NCBI RefSeq assembly: GCF_029626145.1 | Contig: NZ_JARUBJ010000002.1 | Span: forward strand, 6,458,501 to 6,522,500 | Source of the DNA: Micromonospora sp. WMMD961 | GTDB lineage: Bacteria > Actinomycetota > Actinomycetes > Mycobacteriales > Micromonosporaceae | DNA length: 64,000 bases | Direction of reading: 5' to 3' | Shown: piece after piece, positions 34,480-43,571 of the stretch | Layout: every line of letters starts with the position of its first letter | How positions within the stretch are numbered: the stretch's first letter is position 1 | The notes under the pieces: model-generated | The model's input: only the letters and a program-made list of their open reading frames with translations | What the model was told of the DNA's origin: nothing | Database searches by the model: none | Translations under genes and position numbers: made by a program

Positions 34480-35112
34480 TCAGCCGGCGGCGTGGGCCGG
34501 GCCGGTGCCATCCCCCGATGGGGGCGAGGAAGCGTCGACAGAGGACGACGTGACTTCCGACAGTGTGACCGCCATGGTGGCGAGCAACGCGCCGCCGTCG
34601 GCCAGCAGCACCGCCTCGGCATCGTTGACGAAGGCGAGGTCCGCCTCGACGTGCCGGCTCGCTGCGGCGAGCAGCAGCCCGACCACCGGGTCGCCGGCCT
34701 TGCGGCGCAGCCCGTCGAGGTTGCGCAACTCTCGAAGCAGATAGCCACGTTGGTTGCTGAGCACGGTGCGGACGGTCTGCGCGGAACCCGATCGGGCGGC
34801 GGCGGTGACCTTGAGGAAGAAGTCGTCCCGGAAGCCGCCACTGCGCGGGCTCGGCTCGTCGAGCCAGCGGCCGAGTTCGGCCCGACCGGCGGGAGTGATC
34901 TGGTAGACCACCCGGTCGGGTTTGACCTGTTGGGCCTGCCGCTCGGCGATGACCAGGCTGTCCCGCGAGAGCCGATCGAGGATCTGGTATAGGTGGCCGA
35001 TGTTGAGTGGCCCCCACTGTGGGCCGGCGGCGGCCTCGAAGGCGCTCTTCAACTCGTAGCCGTAGCTCGGGCCGCGCGCGAGTAACGCGAGGACCGCGTG
35101 CTGGATCGCCAC
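34480..35112 (-). CDS. PadR-family transcriptional regulator
   Basis: A 210-residue protein. GTG 35112 is chosen because GGAGGAG lies upstream; the frame also extends to a TTG at 35163. AIQHAVLALLARGPSYGYEL and LYQILDRLSRDSLVIAERQA form the PadR winged helix, followed by a C-terminal dimerisation helix domain. It is divergent from the FtsX-type permease across an 92-base gap with a palindrome, and likely represses that exporter. Confidence 0.88.
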   Translation of the reverse strand: MAIQHAVLALLARGPSYGYELKSAFEAAAGPQWGPLNIGHLYQILDRLSRDSLVIAERQAQQVKPDRVVYQITPAGRAELGRWLDEPSPRSGGFRDDFFLKVTAAARSGSAQTVRTVLSNQRGYLLRELRNLDGLRRKAGDPVVGLLLAAASRHVEADLAFVNDAEAVLLADGGALLATMAVTLSEVTSSSVDASSPPSGDGTGPAHAAG

Positions 35113-35149
35113 TGTCTCCTCCGATCCCACCGGCCGAATGGGCCAGGTC

Positions 35150-35168
35150 TTGCATTGTGACAATGTAA
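35150..35168. promoter_or_regulatory. Candidate PadR operator
   Basis: TTGCATTGTGACAATGTAA is a 19-bp palindrome with a perfect ATTGT-G-ACAAT core. It lies in the padR-exporter divergent gap, 36 bases before the permease start. The size and AT-rich arms fit a PadR dimer site, so autoregulation plus exporter control is expected. Confidence 0.65.
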
Positions 35169-35204
35169 CGCGCAGAGTGTGGGGAGCACACGGGGAGGCG
35201 CGAC

Positions 35205-38030
35205 ATGCTCGGTTTCGTCTGGGCGCAGCTACGCGGCCGTGCTGGTCGGTCGGTGGCGCTGCTGGCGGGAGTGCTGGTGGCGACCACCGGTTTCGTTGTC
35301 CTGACCGGCGCCACCACCACCTCTCGCCTCGAGGTCACCGGCGCGGTCGAACGCGACACCCGGGCCGCCTACGACATCCTCGTCCGTCCCCAGGGGGCAC
35401 GCGCGCCGCTGGAGGTCGAACGTGGACTGGTCCGTCCGAACTACCTCTCCGGCCTCTTCGGCGGCATCACCCCGGCGCAGTACGAGCAGGTGAAACAGGT
35501 CGCTGGCGTCGACGTGGCCGCGCCGATCGCCATGCTGGGTTACTCGACCTCGTCCGTCTCGGTCCGGTTCGACCTGACCGACGCGGTCGATCGTTCCCTG
35601 GATCAGCAGGTCATCCGGCTCGACCCCACCTTCACCGCCGAGCGCGGGCTCTCCACGGCCCCGAGCCGTCCACGCTACGTGTACGTGACCAAACGCCCGC
35701 TGCTCTACCCCGAGGGGGGTGACCCGAACGCCTCCTCGATCCCGTACTCGGACGGCCGGATGTATCCGTACGACCAGTATTGCGGCGATGTCCCACGGGA
35801 GGTGCTCCCCGACGGCCGGAGCCAGCCGATCTGCGACCCGCACCTGATCGTGAGGTCGGCGAACGATGGATGGACCTCCGAGCGGGAGAACTGGAGCGTC
35901 GACACCGTTCGACTGCTGCCCGACGGACGCTTCGAAGAGAACCGCTGGCTGTCCGGCCGCGCCGAGCGCGTCGCCACCGACCAACTGGTGGCCCGCTACC
36001 GGGTGACGGTGCCGTTCCTGCTGGCCGCCGTCGACCCCGACGCGGAGCAACGGCTCGTCGGCCTCGACGACGCGGTGATCGAGGGCCGCGCTCTTCGGCC
36101 CGACGACACGGCCACCGACACCCACCTCCCCATGCATGTGCCCGAGCGGCTGATCCCGGTGTTGAGCACCAGCCGCCCCTACCTCGACGTCACCGTGCGG
36201 TCCGCCCTCACCCGGCTGCCGCAGGCGCGCCCCGCCGGGCTGAGCATCCCCGACCTGGAGCAGTCGCTGTCCGGCGCCACCGGGGTCAAGGTCGGGATCG
36301 AGGAGTACGCGATCGCCGACGGGTACCGCGACCTGCTGGCCGCGGGGATCTCCCAGACCGGCTGTTGCCGGGGTGAGTTGCAGACGATCATTCAAGCGGG
36401 TGCCCCGGAGTACGACCGACTCCCCGACGGCACTCTGCGTGCTGTCACGCGACCGCCGTTCGATGCCACGGCCTTCGGCACCGAGAACATCTACAACTTC
36501 GACGGACGTCCGTGGTCGGCCGACGACAACGGCTTCCGCCCGCTGACCGCGGTCCCCATGCAACCGCCAGGCTCGATCCTCCAGGTGCGGGACTGGCGGA
36601 CCGTCGGCATCTTCGATCCGGAGAAGCTGAGCGGGTTCAGCGACCTGTCCCGGCTCCCGCTGGAGACGTACGAGCCGCCAAGCCTCGACGGCGCGGACGA
36701 GCGCAGCCGCCAGGCGCTGGGCGGCCGGCCGCTGGAACCGAGCGGCAACCCGGCCGGCTACGTCTCCGCACCGCCCCTGCTGCTCACCAGCCTGGCGGCG
36801 GTGCCGAAGCTGATGGAGGACAGCCCCAGCCCCAGCCGGACGGCGCCGATCAGCGCGATCCGGATCCGGGTCGCCGACGTCTCCGGCTACACCGAACGGT
36901 CCGCCGAGCGGGTCCGGCTCATCGCCGAGCGAATCGCCGACACGACCGGGTTGGACGTCGACCTCACCATCGGCTCGTCTCCCGCCCCGCAGACCGTCGA
37001 GCTGCCGGCGGGCCCGTTAGGCCGGCCCGACCTGCGGCTGACCGAGCCGTGGTCCGCACTCGGGATCGCTTCGGTCATCATCAAGGCGGTCGACCGTAAG
37101 AGCCTCGTTCTGTTCGGGCTGGTGTTGGTGGTCTGCGCGCTGTTCCTCGGCAACGCGGTCTCCGCCGCGGTCCGGGACCGCCGCCCCGAACTGGCGGTAC
37201 TCGCCTGCCTGGGCTGGTCAGCCCGGCGGATCGCGGCGCTGGTTCTCAGCGAGGTGGCCGCGCTGGGGCTCGCCGCCGGTCTGCTGGCCCTCGGGCTGGC
37301 GTTCCCCCTGGCCGCCGCGCTGAACATCGAGATCGGCTGGCGTCAGGCAGCGCTCGCCGTACCGGTGGCTCTGCTGCTGGCGCTGGTGGCGGGCGTGGTC
37401 CCAGCGCTGCGGGCCGCCGGCGCGCACCCGGCCGCCGCGCTGCGGCCCGTGGTCGCCCCGGCCCGGTGGGTGCGGCGGCCCCGCAACCTGTTCGGGATGG
37501 CCCTGGTCAACCTGGTCCGCACCCCCGGGCGCACCCTGCTCGGGGCCGGAGCGCTGGCCATCGGGCTGACCGCGTTGACCCTGGTCACCGCCGCCGCCTA
37601 CGCCTTCCGTGGCGCGATCGTCGGCAATCTGCTCGGCGACACCGTCGCACTGAACGTACGCGGTGCGGACACCCTGGCCGCAGTCGTCACCGTCGTGCTG
37701 GGCGCGGGTGCCGTCGCCGACGTGCTGTACCTGAACGTCCGGGACCGCGCCGCCGAGTTGTCCACGCTGCGTGCTGTCGGCTGGACGGACGCCGCGCTGA
37801 GCCGCCTGGTGGGTTACGAAGGGCTCCTCATCGGCACGCTCGGGGCGGTGGCCGGCGCGGGGCTCGGGCTCGCCGGGGCCGCCTGGCTGGTGGGTGGTCT
37901 GCCGACCGCCCTGATCATGGTCGCTGCCGCCGTGGCGCTCGGCGGGGTGCTGCTCACCTGTCTGGCGGCGCTCGTGCCGGCCGCGTTGCTGCGCCGGCTC
38001 CCGACCGCACGGCTACTCGCGGAGGAGTGA
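35205..38030 (+). CDS. ABC transporter permease, FtsX/MacB type
   Basis: A 941-residue protein. One N-terminal membrane helix (SVALLAGVLVATTGFVVLTG) precedes an extracytoplasmic domain of nearly 600 residues. Two FtsX blocks follow at about 630-750 and 780-935 (SELAVLACLGWSARRIAALV-like and AAELSTLRAVGWTDAALSRL motifs). It is co-transcribed with the ATPase, 2 bases downstream. This architecture belongs to exporters or mechanotransmitting pumps rather than importers. The ligand is unknown. Confidence 0.87.
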   Translation: MLGFVWAQLRGRAGRSVALLAGVLVATTGFVVLTGATTTSRLEVTGAVERDTRAAYDILVRPQGARAPLEVERGLVRPNYLSGLFGGITPAQYEQVKQVAGVDVAAPIAMLGYSTSSVSVRFDLTDAVDRSLDQQVIRLDPTFTAERGLSTAPSRPRYVYVTKRPLLYPEGGDPNASSIPYSDGRMYPYDQYCGDVPREVLPDGRSQPICDPHLIVRSANDGWTSERENWSVDTVRLLPDGRFEENRWLSGRAERVATDQLVARYRVTVPFLLAAVDPDAEQRLVGLDDAVIEGRALRPDDTATDTHLPMHVPERLIPVLSTSRPYLDVTVRSALTRLPQARPAGLSIPDLEQSLSGATGVKVGIEEYAIADGYRDLLAAGISQTGCCRGELQTIIQAGAPEYDRLPDGTLRAVTRPPFDATAFGTENIYNFDGRPWSADDNGFRPLTAVPMQPPGSILQVRDWRTVGIFDPEKLSGFSDLSRLPLETYEPPSLDGADERSRQALGGRPLEPSGNPAGYVSAPPLLLTSLAAVPKLMEDSPSPSRTAPISAIRIRVADVSGYTERSAERVRLIAERIADTTGLDVDLTIGSSPAPQTVELPAGPLGRPDLRLTEPWSALGIASVIIKAVDRKSLVLFGLVLVVCALFLGNAVSAAVRDRRPELAVLACLGWSARRIAALVLSEVAALGLAAGLLALGLAFPLAAALNIEIGWRQAALAVPVALLLALVAGVVPALRAAGAHPAAALRPVVAPARWVRRPRNLFGMALVNLVRTPGRTLLGAGALAIGLTALTLVTAAAYAFRGAIVGNLLGDTVALNVRGADTLAAVVTVVLGAGAVADVLYLNVRDRAAELSTLRAVGWTDAALSRLVGYEGLLIGTLGAVAGAGLGLAGAAWLVGGLPTALIMVAAAVALGGVLLTCLAALVPAALLRRLPTARLLAEE

Positions 38031-38032
38031 CG

Positions 38033-38779
38033 ATGGAGGCAACCACCGGCAGCACGGTCCGGACTGTCGGGCTGAACCGGCAGTTCCGTACCGGCACTGA
38101 ACAGTTGACCGCGGTCGACGACGTCTCGTTGGAGATCACGGCCGGGTCGGTGGTGGCGCTGACCGGTCCCAGCGGCTCGGGCAAGTCGACCCTGCTGCAC
38201 CTGATCGGCGCCATCGAGCAGGCCGACAGCGGCACCGTCACGGTCGACGACGTGGAGATCACCTCGCTGCGCCGTGCCGCGCTGGCCCGCTACCGGCAAC
38301 GGGTCGGGTTCGTGTTCCAGCGCTACCACCTGCTGCCCGCGCTCACCGTGCTGGACAACGTGATCGCGCCGGTCCTCCCCCGCCGGGGCAGCACCGACCA
38401 CGCGGCACGAGCCCGCGAACTACTCGACGCGGTCGGCCTGGCCGGGCGGGAGCGCGCCCTACCCGCGCAGCTCTCCGGTGGCCAGCAGCAACGGGTCGCC
38501 ATCGCCCGCGCACTGATGGGCGCGCCGGGCCTACTGCTGGCCGACGAGCCCACCGGCAACCTCGACTCCACCACCGGCAGCCAAATCCTCGACCTGCTGC
38601 TCGACCTCCGCGACCGGCACGGCATGACCATCCTGCTGGCCACCCACGAACAGGCCATCGCCGCCCGCTGTGACCGACTGGTCCGGCTGACCGACGGACG
38701 CGTCACCGAGGACCTCGACCTCACCGACGGCGAAGACCCGGCCGACACGTACGGACGGGCGACCCAACTGCGGTTGTGA
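38033..38779 (+). CDS. ABC transporter ATP-binding protein (LolD/MacB type)
   Basis: A 248-residue protein from ATG 38033, after GAGGAG at the end of the permease gene. Walker A TGPSGSGKSTLLHLIG, FVFQRYHLLPALTVLDNV, signature LSGGQQQRVAIARAL, Walker B LLLADEPTGNLDS and TILLATHEQ are complete. It powers the adjacent permease. The pair is probably induced by the PadR ligand, perhaps a toxic compound. Confidence 0.93.
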   Translation: MEATTGSTVRTVGLNRQFRTGTEQLTAVDDVSLEITAGSVVALTGPSGSGKSTLLHLIGAIEQADSGTVTVDDVEITSLRRAALARYRQRVGFVFQRYHLLPALTVLDNVIAPVLPRRGSTDHAARARELLDAVGLAGRERALPAQLSGGQQQRVAIARALMGAPGLLLADEPTGNLDSTTGSQILDLLLDLRDRHGMTILLATHEQAIAARCDRLVRLTDGRVTEDLDLTDGEDPADTYGRATQLRL

Positions 38780-38797
38780 CGCCGCCCGGAGGTGACC

Positions 38798-40153
38798 TCA
38801 GGCGACCGGGCTCGCGGTGCGGACCTGCTCGGCGATCCGTTCGGCGACCTCGCGGGCGGTCGCCTCGGTGGCCGCCTCGACCATCACCCGGACCAGCGGC
38901 TCGGTGCCCGACGGACGCAGCAGCACCCGGCCGGTCTCACCCAACTCCGCCTCGGCCCGCTCGGCCTCGGCGCGGACGGCCGGCGCGTTGGCGCCCACGG
39001 TCCGGTCGCCCACCGGCACGTTGATCAGCACCTGGGGAAGCTTGGTGACCACCGAGGCCAGCTCGGCGAGGGACTTGCCGGTGGCCGCCATCCGAGCCAT
39101 CAGGTGCAGGCCGGTGAGCACACCGTCGCCGGTGGTGGCGTGTGCGGGCATCACGATGTGGCCGCTCTGCTCACCGCCGAGCGCCAGGCCGGAGGCGCGC
39201 AGCTCCTCCAGCACGTACCGGTCGCCGACCTTGGTCTCGATCAACCGGATGCCCTGCGCGGACATGGCCAGCCGCAGGCCGAGGTTGCTCATCACGGTGG
39301 CGACCAGGGTGTCCTGGGTCAACGTGCCGGCGTCCCGCATGGCCAGCGCGAGGATCGCCATCACCTGGTCGCCGTCGACCTCGTCACCGTCGGCGCTGAC
39401 CGCCACGATGCGGTCGGCGTCACCGTCGTGGGCGATGCCCAGGTGGGCGCCGTGCTCGACGACGGCCTCGCGCAGCGCCTCGATGTGGTTGGAGCCGCAC
39501 TCGTCGTTGATGTTCAGCCCGTTCGGCTCGGCGTGGATCGCGATGACCTCGGCGCCGGCTTCCCGGTAGGCGACCGGCGCGACCTCGGCGGCGGCGCCGT
39601 TGGCGCAGTCGACCACGACCTTGATCCCGTCCAGTCGGTGCGGCACCGCGCCGACCAGGTGTTGGACGTAGTGGTCCGCGCCGTCGAGCAGGTCGTGCAC
39701 CCGGCCGATGCCGGCACCGGTCGGCCGGTCCCAGGCGGTGGTGGCGTTGGCCTCCACGGCGGCCTCGATCCGCATCTCGATCTCGTCGGGCAGCTTGTGA
39801 CCGCCGGCGGCGAACAGCTTGATGCCGTTGTCCGGCATCGGGTTGTGCGACGCGGAGAGCACCACGCCGAGGTCGGCCTTGGCTTCCGCGGTGAGGAACG
39901 CCACCGCGGGGGTCGGCAGCACGCCGACCCGTACCACGTTGGCACCGGCGCTGGTCAGACCCGCCACCACGGCGGCCTCCAGCATCTCGCCGCTGGCCCG
40001 GGTGTCCCGACCGACGACGGCGAGCGGCGGGTGGCTGCGGTCTGTCTCGGCGAGTGTGTGCGCGGCGGCCACGGCGAGCGCCAGCGCCAACTCGGGGGTG
40101 AGATCCGCGTTCGCCCGCCCGCGTACGCCGTCCGTGCCGAACAACCGACCCAT
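38798..40153 (-). CDS. glmM: Phosphoglucosamine mutase
   Basis: A 451-residue protein beginning MGRLFGTDGVRGRAN; ATG 40153 has GGAGG upstream. Phosphoserine loop VVLSASHNPMPDNGIK, metal-binding DGDADR and the C-terminal VLLRPSGTEPLVRVMVE phosphate-binding loop are intact. It converts glucosamine-6-P to glucosamine-1-P, downstream of GlmS. It follows rpsI on the same strand. Confidence 0.97.
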   Translation of the reverse strand: MGRLFGTDGVRGRANADLTPELALALAVAAAHTLAETDRSHPPLAVVGRDTRASGEMLEAAVVAGLTSAGANVVRVGVLPTPAVAFLTAEAKADLGVVLSASHNPMPDNGIKLFAAGGHKLPDEIEMRIEAAVEANATTAWDRPTGAGIGRVHDLLDGADHYVQHLVGAVPHRLDGIKVVVDCANGAAAEVAPVAYREAGAEVIAIHAEPNGLNINDECGSNHIEALREAVVEHGAHLGIAHDGDADRIVAVSADGDEVDGDQVMAILALAMRDAGTLTQDTLVATVMSNLGLRLAMSAQGIRLIETKVGDRYVLEELRASGLALGGEQSGHIVMPAHATTGDGVLTGLHLMARMAATGKSLAELASVVTKLPQVLINVPVGDRTVGANAPAVRAEAERAEAELGETGRVLLRPSGTEPLVRVMVEAATEATAREVAERIAEQVRTASPVA

Positions 40154-40198
40154 ACCCGCCAACCTCCGAATGAACACGACCAGTGAGGAGAAAGCGGA

Positions 40199-40240
40199 AC
40201 GGCCGACCCACCTCCCCGAGCGGGGAGGCGGACCGGCCGT
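40199..40240 (-). terminator. Terminator-like structure after rpsI
   Basis: CCTCCCCG-AG-CGGGGAGG forms an inner stem (40211-40228), and ACGGCC/GGCCGT (40199-40204, 40235-40240) closes an outer one. It lies 30 bases past the rpsI stop and before glmM, so it should separate or attenuate glmM expression. Confidence 0.6.
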
Positions 40241-40269
40241 CCGTCAGAAGTACAACGCGCTGGGAAAGA

Positions 40270-40737
40270 TCAGCGCTTCGAGTACTGGGGAGCCTTACGG
40301 GCCTTCTTGAGGCCGTACTTCTTGCTCTCCTTGACCCGGGCGTCCCGGGTGAGGAAGCCGGCCTTCTTCAGGGCCGGGCGGTCGTCCGGCTCGTTGACGA
40401 TCAGCGCACGCGCGATGGCCAGCCGCAGCGCACCGGCCTGGCCGGTGGTGCCGCCGCCACGCAGGTTGGCGATGACGTCGAACGCCTCGGGCTTCTCGGC
40501 GGTGACCAGCGGGTCCTTGATGAGCTGCTGGTGCACCTTGCTCGGGAAGTAGGCCTCGAGGTCGCGACCGTTGCAGGTGATCTTGCCGGTGCCCGGGACG
40601 ATACGGACCCGGACGATGGCCTCCTTGCGCCGACCCACGGTCTGGATCGGGCGGTCACCACGCGGCGCGCGGGCGACGGGCGCCGGTGCCTCGGTGACCT
40701 CGGGGGCGACCTCGGTCTCGGTGGTGATGTCGGTCAT
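40270..40737 (-). CDS. rpsI: 30S ribosomal protein S9
   Basis: A 155-residue protein. ATG 40737 starts MTDITTETEVAPEV with an acidic extension usual in actinobacteria. VGRRKEAIVRVRIVPG and the C-terminal KESKKYGLKKARKAPQYSKR tail that reaches the P-site are clear. It is co-transcribed with rplM. Confidence 0.98.
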   Translation of the reverse strand: MTDITTETEVAPEVTEAPAPVARAPRGDRPIQTVGRRKEAIVRVRIVPGTGKITCNGRDLEAYFPSKVHQQLIKDPLVTAEKPEAFDVIANLRGGGTTGQAGALRLAIARALIVNEPDDRPALKKAGFLTRDARVKESKKYGLKKARKAPQYSKR

Positions 40738-40757
40738 GCTGCTTCCTTCGCCCGCGC

Positions 40758-41201
40758 TCACTGCGCGATCTGCTTGATCTCGAACGGCACCGGCTGCTGC
40801 GCGAGGTGCGGGTGCTCGGCACCGGCGTAGACCTTCAGCTTCTTGATCAGCTGACGGCCGAGCTTGTTGTGCGGGAGCATCCCCTTCACCGCGAGCTCGA
40901 TGGCCCGCTCGGGGCGCTTGGTCAGCAGCTCGTCGTAGCCGACCTGCTTCAGACCACCCGGGTAACCGGAGTGGCGGTAAGCGACCTTGGTGTGGCGCTT
41001 GTTGCCGGTCAGCGCAACCTTGCCCGCGTTCACGATGACGACGAAGTCGCCCGTGTCGACGTGCGGCGCGAAAGTCGGCTTGTGCTTACCACGCAGCAAC
41101 GTGGCGGCGTGGGTGGCCAGGCGGCCCAGCACGACATCAGAGGCGTCGATGACGTGCCACTGACGCTCGATCTCACCCGGCTTCGGGCTGTACGTACGCA
41201 C
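40758..41201 (-). CDS. rplM: 50S ribosomal protein L13
   Basis: A 147-residue protein from GTG 41201 (MRTYSPKPGEIERQWHVID). VLGRLATHAATLLRGKHKP and AVKGMLPHNKLGRQLIKKLK are diagnostic. It is the first gene of the L13-S9 operon. The 209-base gap upstream, back to back with narK's end, should hold its promoter and leader; no specific motif was recognised. Confidence 0.98.
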   Translation of the reverse strand: MRTYSPKPGEIERQWHVIDASDVVLGRLATHAATLLRGKHKPTFAPHVDTGDFVVIVNAGKVALTGNKRHTKVAYRHSGYPGGLKQVGYDELLTKRPERAIELAVKGMLPHNKLGRQLIKKLKVYAGAEHPHLAQQPVPFEIKQIAQ

Positions 41202-41410
41202 AGGTCTACCTTGTCTCGTCGTCGGTCTGGGGTCGCGCGCCGAGGTGACCAGATCTTGCAGGCCGGACCAGCGCGCACGAACGACCAAGCGTACCTGATG
41301 GGGCACGCCTCTGGATGTCGTACAACAGCAGGCAACGATACCCGGCGCCCCGTCCGCAGGTCAAAACGGGGGTACGGTGCCCGGTGCCGACACACCATAC
41401 GTGGCTCAGC

Positions 41411-42793
41411 TCACACGTCGGCCAGCCGATCGGCCCGAGGCCGCAGGTAGACCACCCAGGTGACCGCGAAGCACAACGCGTACCAGCCGATGAAGGCCAG
41501 ATAGGCGGCGTCGGCGTTGCCGGAGCCGAGGAACGACTGGCGGAACGAGATGTTGACCAGCACCCCACCGAACGCGCCGACGGCACCCGCGATACCGATC
41601 AACGCGCCGGTCATCCGCCGCGCCCATCGTGCGGCCCCCTCCGGATCGCGGCGACCGGTGGCTACCGCGTCCGCCGCCCGGGCCCGGAAGATCGCCGGGA
41701 TCATCTTGTACGTGGAGCCGTTGCCGATGCCGGAGAACACGAAGAGGGCGATGAACCCGGCCAGGTAGAGCCCGAACGAGCGCTCCCGGGCCGCGTACAG
41801 CACCGTGCCCGCGCCGGCCGCCATCGCCACGAAGTTCCAGAAGGTCACCCGGGCACCGCCCAGCCGGTCGGCCAGGTGCCCGCCCAGCGGACGGATCAGC
41901 GAGCCGACCAGTGGGCCGAGGAAGGTCAGCCAGGCGGCGTCGACCGGGGTGGGGAACCGCTCGGCGAACTGGAGCTGGAGCACCTGCCCGAAGGCGAAAC
42001 CGAAGCCGATGAACGAGCCGAAGGTGCCGATGTAGAGCAGTGACATGACCCAGGTGTGCGGGTCGCGGGCCGCCTCGCGCAGCGCGCCGGGCTCGTTGCG
42101 CGCCCCGGGCACGGTGTCCAACCAGCGGGTCGCCGCCAGCGCCGCCAGCACGATCAGCGGCAGGTAGACCGCCGGAACCAACCGGGGGTACGCGGCACCG
42201 GCGGTGGCGAGGACCGCCAGCCCGACCAGTTGCACAGCGGGTACGCCCAGGTTGCCGCCGCCCGCGTTGAGCCCGAGGGCCCGGCCCTTGAGCCGCTCCG
42301 GGTAGAACAGGTTGATGTTCGCCATCGAGGAGGCGAAGTTGCCCCCGCCGACGCCGGTCAGGCAGGCGAGCACCATCAGGGTGGAGTAGGACACCCCGGG
42401 TTCCAGCAGCACCGTCATCGGCACCGTGGGCACCAGCAGCAGGAGTGCGCTGATGATCGTCCAGCGCCGCCCGCCGAAGCGGGCCACCGCCAGCGTGTAC
42501 GGCAGCCGCAGCACCGCGCCCAGTGCGGCGGGCACGGCGGTGAGCAGGAACTTCCCGGCCGGGTCGATGCCGTACGCCGGGCCGAGGAAGAGCACGGTGA
42601 CCGACCAGAGGCTCCAGATCGAGAAGCCGATGTGCTCGGCGAAGATCGAGACCCAGAGGTTGCGTCGGGCGATCGGCGCGCCCGTCGCCCGCCAGAAGTC
42701 GGGATCCTCGGGGCGCCAGTCGTCGAGCCGGCGCGCACGGCCGGTGGTGGCCGGCGGCCCGGCGGTGACTGCGGTGCTGGTGAGCGTGCTCAC
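41411..42793 (-). CDS. narK: Nitrate/nitrite transporter, MFS NarK family
   Basis: A 460-residue protein with about 12 membrane helices. RALGLNAGGGNLGVPAVQLV is the nitrate signature of the NarK/NasA group, and ALGAVLRLPYTLAVARFGGR belongs to the first half. It imports nitrate (or exchanges nitrite) for the nas/nir operon at 45.4-53 kb. GTG 42793 is preceded by GAGGAGGA, which sits inside a perfect hairpin. A weak GlnR-like box is further upstream. Confidence 0.93.
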   Translation of the reverse strand: MSTLTSTAVTAGPPATTGRARRLDDWRPEDPDFWRATGAPIARRNLWVSIFAEHIGFSIWSLWSVTVLFLGPAYGIDPAGKFLLTAVPAALGAVLRLPYTLAVARFGGRRWTIISALLLLVPTVPMTVLLEPGVSYSTLMVLACLTGVGGGNFASSMANINLFYPERLKGRALGLNAGGGNLGVPAVQLVGLAVLATAGAAYPRLVPAVYLPLIVLAALAATRWLDTVPGARNEPGALREAARDPHTWVMSLLYIGTFGSFIGFGFAFGQVLQLQFAERFPTPVDAAWLTFLGPLVGSLIRPLGGHLADRLGGARVTFWNFVAMAAGAGTVLYAARERSFGLYLAGFIALFVFSGIGNGSTYKMIPAIFRARAADAVATGRRDPEGAARWARRMTGALIGIAGAVGAFGGVLVNISFRQSFLGSGNADAAYLAFIGWYALCFAVTWVVYLRPRADRLADV

Positions 42794-42799
42794 GGCGGC

Positions 42800-42826
42800 T
42801 CCTCCTCGTCGGTCTGACGAGGAGGA
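42800..42826 (-). promoter_or_regulatory. Hairpin sequestering the narK Shine-Dalgarno sequence
   Basis: On the minus strand TCCTCCTCGTC-AGACC-GACGAGGAGGA is a perfect 11-bp stem with a 5-base loop. The 3' arm contains GAGGAGGA, the SD, 6 bases before the GTG start. When folded, the leader would block translation of narK. This looks like an RNA control element, or less likely a chance complement. Confidence 0.65.
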
Positions 42827-42842
42827 ACGCTAGGAACGCCCG

Positions 42843-42880
42843 GTTTCCTGGCAGTGCCCGTCGCGGGTCGGCCCGGAAAC
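42843..42880 (-). promoter_or_regulatory. Weak GlnR-box-like sequence upstream of narK
   Basis: On the minus strand GTTTC-N6-GACCC-N6-GGCAC-N6-GAAAC has the spacing of a GlnR double box (gTnAC-N6-GaAAC twice), but only the last half-site is perfect. It ends 50 bases before the start codon. Confidence 0.3.
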
Positions 42881-42921
42881 GGGGATCGCACCACGGGCCG
42901 GCCGCGATGGTGAGGTGCCGA

Positions 42922-43215
42922 TCAGAGTTGCTGGAGGATGCGCAGCGCGCGGCCGACCCGGAGCATGGTGTCGGTGTCGGCGACGTCCACGCAGTCGGTG
43001 AACCACTTCTTCATCGGCGAGGAGATGCGATCGGGCATCACCACGTAGCGGCCCATCGACACGGCGAGCGGCGAGTCGCGCAGCAGCGACTCCTCGACCA
43101 CCTCGACCACGATCACGATGGGTACGTCGGTGGAGTTGTAGACGTCCGAGCTGACCACGAGCCCGAGGCGTTCCCGGGCACCCTCGATGCGCCAGACCTC
43201 TCCCCTACGCAGCAC
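42922..43215 (-). CDS. MazF/PemK-type toxin
   Basis: A 97-residue protein from GTG 43215 (MLRRGEVWRIEGARERLGLV). The SH3-like MazF pattern is visible: VWRI near the start, VVSSDVYN, and YVVMPDRISSPMKKWFTD. It probably cleaves RNA. Its start overlaps the antitoxin stop by 11 bases, the normal order for such modules. Confidence 0.82.
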   Translation of the reverse strand: MLRRGEVWRIEGARERLGLVVSSDVYNSTDVPIVIVVEVVEESLLRDSPLAVSMGRYVVMPDRISSPMKKWFTDCVDVADTDTMLRVGRALRILQQL

Positions 43216-43462
43216 GCGGCCGTCCGCCGGAGAGCAGGTCGTTGACCATGCCCACCTCGCGGGCGTCGGCGAGAGCGGCGGACTCCAGGTCCAGACCGGC
43301 TCGGCCCACGGCGGCGGCGTGCGCGGTGAAGACCTCGCGCAGTGCTTTCTCGCGGGCGGCCTGGTCCATCCATGCGGAGAGCGACAGACCCTCGCGCTTG
43401 GCGAACCGCCGGGCCTCCTCGATCGTCTCGTCGGTGAACGACAGAGTCACCTTGGCAGTCAT
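43205..43462 (-). CDS. Antitoxin of the MazF-type pair
   Basis: An 85-residue protein from ATG 43462 (MTAKVTLSFTDETIEEARRF); an upstream ATG would add 6 residues. The N-terminal part looks like a ribbon-helix-helix DNA-binding fold with the KREGLSLSAWMDQAAREKAL helix. The C-terminal half should bind the toxin. It precedes and overlaps the toxin gene. Confidence 0.78.
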   Translation of the reverse strand: MTAKVTLSFTDETIEEARRFAKREGLSLSAWMDQAAREKALREVFTAHAAAVGRAGLDLESAALADAREVGMVNDLLSGGRPRAA

Positions 43463-43571
43463 GCCGCTGAGACTACCCATCGGTATGACCGGTAGTCATC
43501 CGCGCGGCCACCGGCTCGCCCCCCGACGTCGAAACGCACAAACCGGTGGTCTTCACGCGGCTCGGCGGTCT

